DNA of 64,000 nucleotides from Apoda limacodes (taxonomy: Eukaryota; Arthropoda; Insecta; Lepidoptera; Limacodidae): NCBI GenBank assembly GCA_946406115.1, contig OX291557.1, positions 7,286,501 through 7,350,500 of the forward strand. Reading direction: 5' to 3'. This document shows, piece after piece, positions 60,756 to 64,000 of this stretch; the first letter of the stretch is position 1, and each line of letters begins with the position of its first letter. The notes beneath the pieces are model-generated. The model had not been told where the DNA came from and did no database searches. It saw only the letters and a list, made by a program, of their open reading frames with translations. The position numbers and the translations under genes were made by a program.

Positions 60756-62034
60756 GCAAGTTGTTTTTATCATTATCTACCCATCGTATGTTAATGTCCG
60801 CATCTTTGTTGATGAGAAATTTAGCCTAGAATCTTATCTATTTGAGCAAGCAATTTTTTCTTGTACATATTTATTGATAGAGATCTTGCGTCTATGCTGA
60901 GAAACCGACTTATTGCGTCCATCGCCTTCACTCGTTATTTTAACAAAGATTCGGTGTATGTTGACTTCAGTATCACATACAATGTTCGTGATTAACTTAT
61001 ATTTTCAAAAACAGTAAAATTGTGCATATTCGCAATCCATTGGTTCTGGTATACTTATTGCGTCATTTACATTTCCACGTCCATGTGTATATTTTCTGTA
61101 TAATATTATCAATATTGTTATACTTGTTGCGTCTTTAGCACTTAAGATTAATTACGCGTCTTGCAATATACTTCTTCTTGTATAAAATCTAATCTAGTAC
61201 ACGTCTTGCATCCTCAGGAATTTTAAATTTAGCGCCGAACAATGAAAAATATACATATATTTGAAAATGTTACTGACTACATTAGTACACTTGTTACGTC
61301 TTTAGTACTTATATTTATGTTATTGTGCGCCTTATATATTTTTTATTTTTAATTGAATCTAGTAAACGTCGTGCATCCTCTGACCCTATCCAGCATCCTT
61401 CCAATTGAGCTAATACACACAGCCTTTTGAAGCTTTTAGAAGGATCTTACTATCCGTTCTTCTTCTAAGCTGTGTTCAAACAATGACTGCGTCAAAAGGG
61501 ATGAACGAGAGAAGGAACCTAAACGAGGAACGAATACAAGTCCACAACCGAAAAGAAGTGTTTAAGGAACGGTTGGAATATTGGATTTGCTTCTCTTGAA
61601 TTTAGCTGCAAAAAACAAAATTAATCATCACAAAATTTAGCGATTCCATAGTACCCTAATATTATAAGTTTCTTTTGGACATACAATATAAATTTTTAGA
61701 AATCTGCAGCGTAAAATGAACCTCTGCCCATCAAAACAACTAAAATTTCTGATGAAACCATAGCTCTAAAACGAAAAAGATTTTGCTCCGTCGTACAAAT
61801 GTTAACGTCTAATAAAAAAATAAATTTCTTTAGTCCGATGGTTTTTTGGAAAAATTTGCTTGTTTTTATCGGCAGAGTCTTGCTCACCTAAGAGCTCACT
61901 AGTGAGCGCTGATCCGTGAAAAGACAAAGGGAAGGGGGTCACTATCCTCGGCAGTGAGTATGCGTCTATGAAGGATAAGAAAAACAGACGGCAATTTGCC
62001 AAACATTAACTGGCGAATAATAAAAAATGTCAAA
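60756..62034 (+). other. CYC1 intron 6, no recognised gene
   Basis: AT-rich. A repeated phrase TTGCGTC/TTACGTC with GTACAC recurs loosely at 60880-61380. I searched for the next CYC1 exon (expected to start near EYDDGTPAT) and did not find it in the window. Confidence 0.5.
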
Positions 62035-62328
62035 CTAAAGCGTGGTGTTAACTTTTTTTATTGAGATTCCTATTGTGGGGCAGCGGAAAAGGGGAGATCT
62101 CCCGCTAGGCGAGGTTTTATGCCTAGGGACCTCCGTGGTCCACTTAACTTGCGGATTCAGTTTGAATATATGCTGATCTATTGAATAAACTTTGATAGCG
62201 CGATGAAGGACGCGTTGTAAGTTATCACTATAGCTGATTCTCGCAGCAACAGTCTGTCCCCAGCCCGTGCTGGTATTTATACTTCCGCCTTCTCCTAACT
62301 CCTCGAAAGAACTAGGTATTATTCTCAA
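62035..62328 (-). other. Unassigned 97-codon reading frame
   Basis: MRIIPSSFEELGEGGSINTS to GISIKKVNTTL. The sequence is moderately GC-rich compared with its flanks and has CAATAAAAAAAG near its end (minus strand), which could be an LTR or 3' UTR border. No family recognised. Confidence 0.2.
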
Positions 62329-62780
62329 AAAATCTTGTGATAACTTCCTGCTAGGCTTTTAGGGTTGGGTGAAGTTTAATCGATTCGCTTAAAATTCAAT
62401 AAGTGTCCGTTTACTACTGAGTTTTACTTTGTTATTCCAAGGCAAAATTAAAAGAATAGTTTTTGTCAAATCATTAATGTTAATTAATTAATAAAGGAAA
62501 ATAGGAAATTTTAGTTATGATGGTTATTTAGTCATTACTAATGAAGTTTAAATTGCTCGATTAATATTTTTTTTTTTTTTTATACCACTAATGTGGCAAA
62601 CAAGCTTACCGTCCGCCTGATGGTAAGCGGTCACCGTAGCCTATGGACGCTTGCAACACCAGGGGTAACACTTGCGCGTTGCCGACCCTTCAGAAATCTA
62701 ATAACTTCTTTCTTGAAGAACTCCATACTGTAGTCCTTGCAGAAAACCTTGGCAGGGAGCTCATTCCACAACTTAAGCGT

Positions 62781-63206
62781 TCACGGGAGGAAGTTTCTCT
62801 GAAACCGCACTGAACGCGACCATTTAGGTTCTAAAGTGTGAGAATGAATTCCCTGCCGATGGCGAGCGGTGCGATGGTAGAAAGTAGCCGTGGGCATCAT
62901 TTCGAACAATTCATCAGAACACAACCCATTGTACCAGCGGTAGTACATACACAGGGAGGCAAAGTCTCTCCTAAGACTTAAGGGCTCGATACCGCAAGTG
63001 AGTTTGGAATCGTCGACAATTCTCACAGCCCGTCGTTGAACCGGGTCAAAAGGGCCAAGAAGGTATCCGGGTGCACCTGCCCAAAGATGGCAGCAGTACT
63101 CTATATGGGGCCGAACTTGCGACTTGTAAAGTAACAACCTTTGCCCAGACGTGAAGTACTGCTTCGCTCTGTTGAGTACACCAAGTTTTTTGGACGCCAG
63201 CTTCAC
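62781..63206 (-). pseudogene. LINE ORF2 C-terminal domain, well preserved
   Basis: A 141-codon open stretch: [93 protein letters not shown], then broken. The longest intact piece of this LINE's C-terminus in the window. Confidence 0.88.
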
Positions 63207-63207
63207 C

Positions 63208-63745
63208 TTATCTTGTAAATGATCTCGGAACTGAACATCGCTGGAGTTGTCGACACCAAGGATCCCAATGCTCTTGGAGATGGAGAGGGGTGTTCTGGAA
63301 TTGTGGGACTACAGTGAATGGAGTTTTCTTAGCGGTGAACGCGCACACTTGTGTCTTTGTAGGGTTGAATCGGACCAAGTTTACCCTTCCGAGACCTGGG
63401 ACAGTGTGGTCTCGATTTGAGACACAAGTTCTGCGCGGTTTTCCTCCACAACGGAACGAGGCATGTTTGCACGACCCGTGTAAAGAGCATCTCCAGTACT
63501 GTCTTCTGCATAGCAACAACAATGTCCAACATGTCATTGATATGCAGTAGAAACAGCGTAGGAGACAGCACAGAGCCCTGCGGGACACCAGCATTAATGT
63601 CCATGCTATCGGAGCAACTACCGTCAACTACGGTTCGTATGCGTCTGCCGGACAAAAAGCTAGCCACCCATTTGCACAAACCCTCGGGCACTCCGTAAGA
63701 TGGCAACTTCGATAGAAGACCCCGGTGCCAGACCCGATCGAACGC
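63208..63745 (-). pseudogene. LINE reverse transcriptase with altered catalytic box
   Basis: PSYGVPEGLCKWVASFLSGR, AGVPQGSVLSPTLFLLHIND, then CYAEDST in place of CYADDST near 63510: the first Asp of the catalytic pair is Glu. A frameshift occurs before this box. The copy cannot encode an active polymerase. Confidence 0.85.
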
Positions 63746-64000
63746 TTATGCGGCAGAGTCGCCTTTCCTTCCAAAACCAACAAGATGCTCAAAGTGGCAA
63801 CGCATCAAATAATAGAGCCGGAAGTACGTCGGAAACATGACTATCAGCAAATTGTAAAAAAAAAATATACGCCGATGCAGCGCCTCTAGCGACCAATCGG
63901 TGAACTACATTATACTCGTCAGACGCTACGGAAGTAAAATTGCGTCCAGTTGGATTTTTTTTACTATAGCTTCGTCATACTTTTAGCTAAGGAATAGTGT
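63746..64000. other. Window end, no recognised feature
   Basis: CYC1 intron 6 continues; no exon recognised. Confidence 0.5.

Larger units (their letters stand above)
62567..63745 (-). mobile_element. 5'-truncated LINE copy (CR1/Jockey-like) in CYC1 intron 6
   Basis: The minus-strand insertion has its poly-A (poly-T at 62567-62581) preserved, a full 3' UTR, the ORF2 C-terminus and the RT palm. The 5' border is near 63745, within the region of ERSIGSGTG in the other copies. It is opposite to CYC1. Confidence 0.9.

Overview
This is a window of animal nuclear DNA, most likely from a moth or butterfly. It is AT-rich, the genes are split by spliceosomal introns, and the repeats are of kinds common in lepidopteran genomes: CR1/Jockey-type LINE fragments, mariner/Tc1 remnants, tRNA-like SINEs, and dispersed repeats with a GTGCGAGTCGGACTCGC-type core. 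I cannot name the species.

Two conserved protein-coding genes can be reconstructed exon by exon, and they face away from each other about 3.1 kb apart. PRMT7 (protein arginine N-methyltransferase 7) runs on the minus strand from 45771 to 30965. Its eight coding exons all have compatible phases and GT-AG borders and give a complete 684-residue protein. CYC1 (cytochrome c1 of respiratory complex III) runs on the plus strand from 48887. Six coding exons (255 residues) lie in the window, and the gene continues past position 64000. It carries the CKACH heme-attachment site and the axial-methionine region. The intron after exon 6 starts with GC rather than GT.

Layout. 1-700: degenerate membrane-protein exon, possibly a chemoreceptor. 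1645-3140: internally deleted Tc1/mariner-superfamily element with inverted ends and TA target duplications. 4700-9150: LINE tails, one of them inserted into a tandem repeat. 11300-16100: three broken mariner-type transposase pseudogenes. 16100-19730: a nested cluster (LINE endonuclease fragment, interrupted by a 2.35-kb DNA transposon, which contains a Jockey LINE). 20900-21000: THAP-like exon fragment. 22834-22960: long TG microsatellite. 25494-26680: LINE copy that keeps its YADD box. 27680-30700: dispersed repeats, 120-bp tandem units and LINE tails. 30965-45771: PRMT7, whose introns hold a SINE, a MITE, hairpins, a CR1-like LINE tail, a nearly full-length decayed LINE, a 5S-rRNA-derived SINE-like segment and an antisense RNase H LINE. 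45772-48886: the intergenic region, including a strongly G-poor 1.1-kb tract. 48887-60755: CYC1 exons, with LINE, MITE and repeat insertions in the introns. 62567-63745: another LINE copy.

The two genes are housekeeping genes with no evident functional link (arginine methylation, mitochondrial electron transport). Everything else I can identify is mobile or repetitive DNA, mostly decayed. I found no CRISPR array, operon, prokaryotic gene or convincing new biological system. The more unusual points are the GC-AG intron, the LINE remnant just upstream of a CYC1 splice acceptor, the nested and palindromic elements, the 5S-like SINE, the G-poor tract and a weak hammerhead-like motif.
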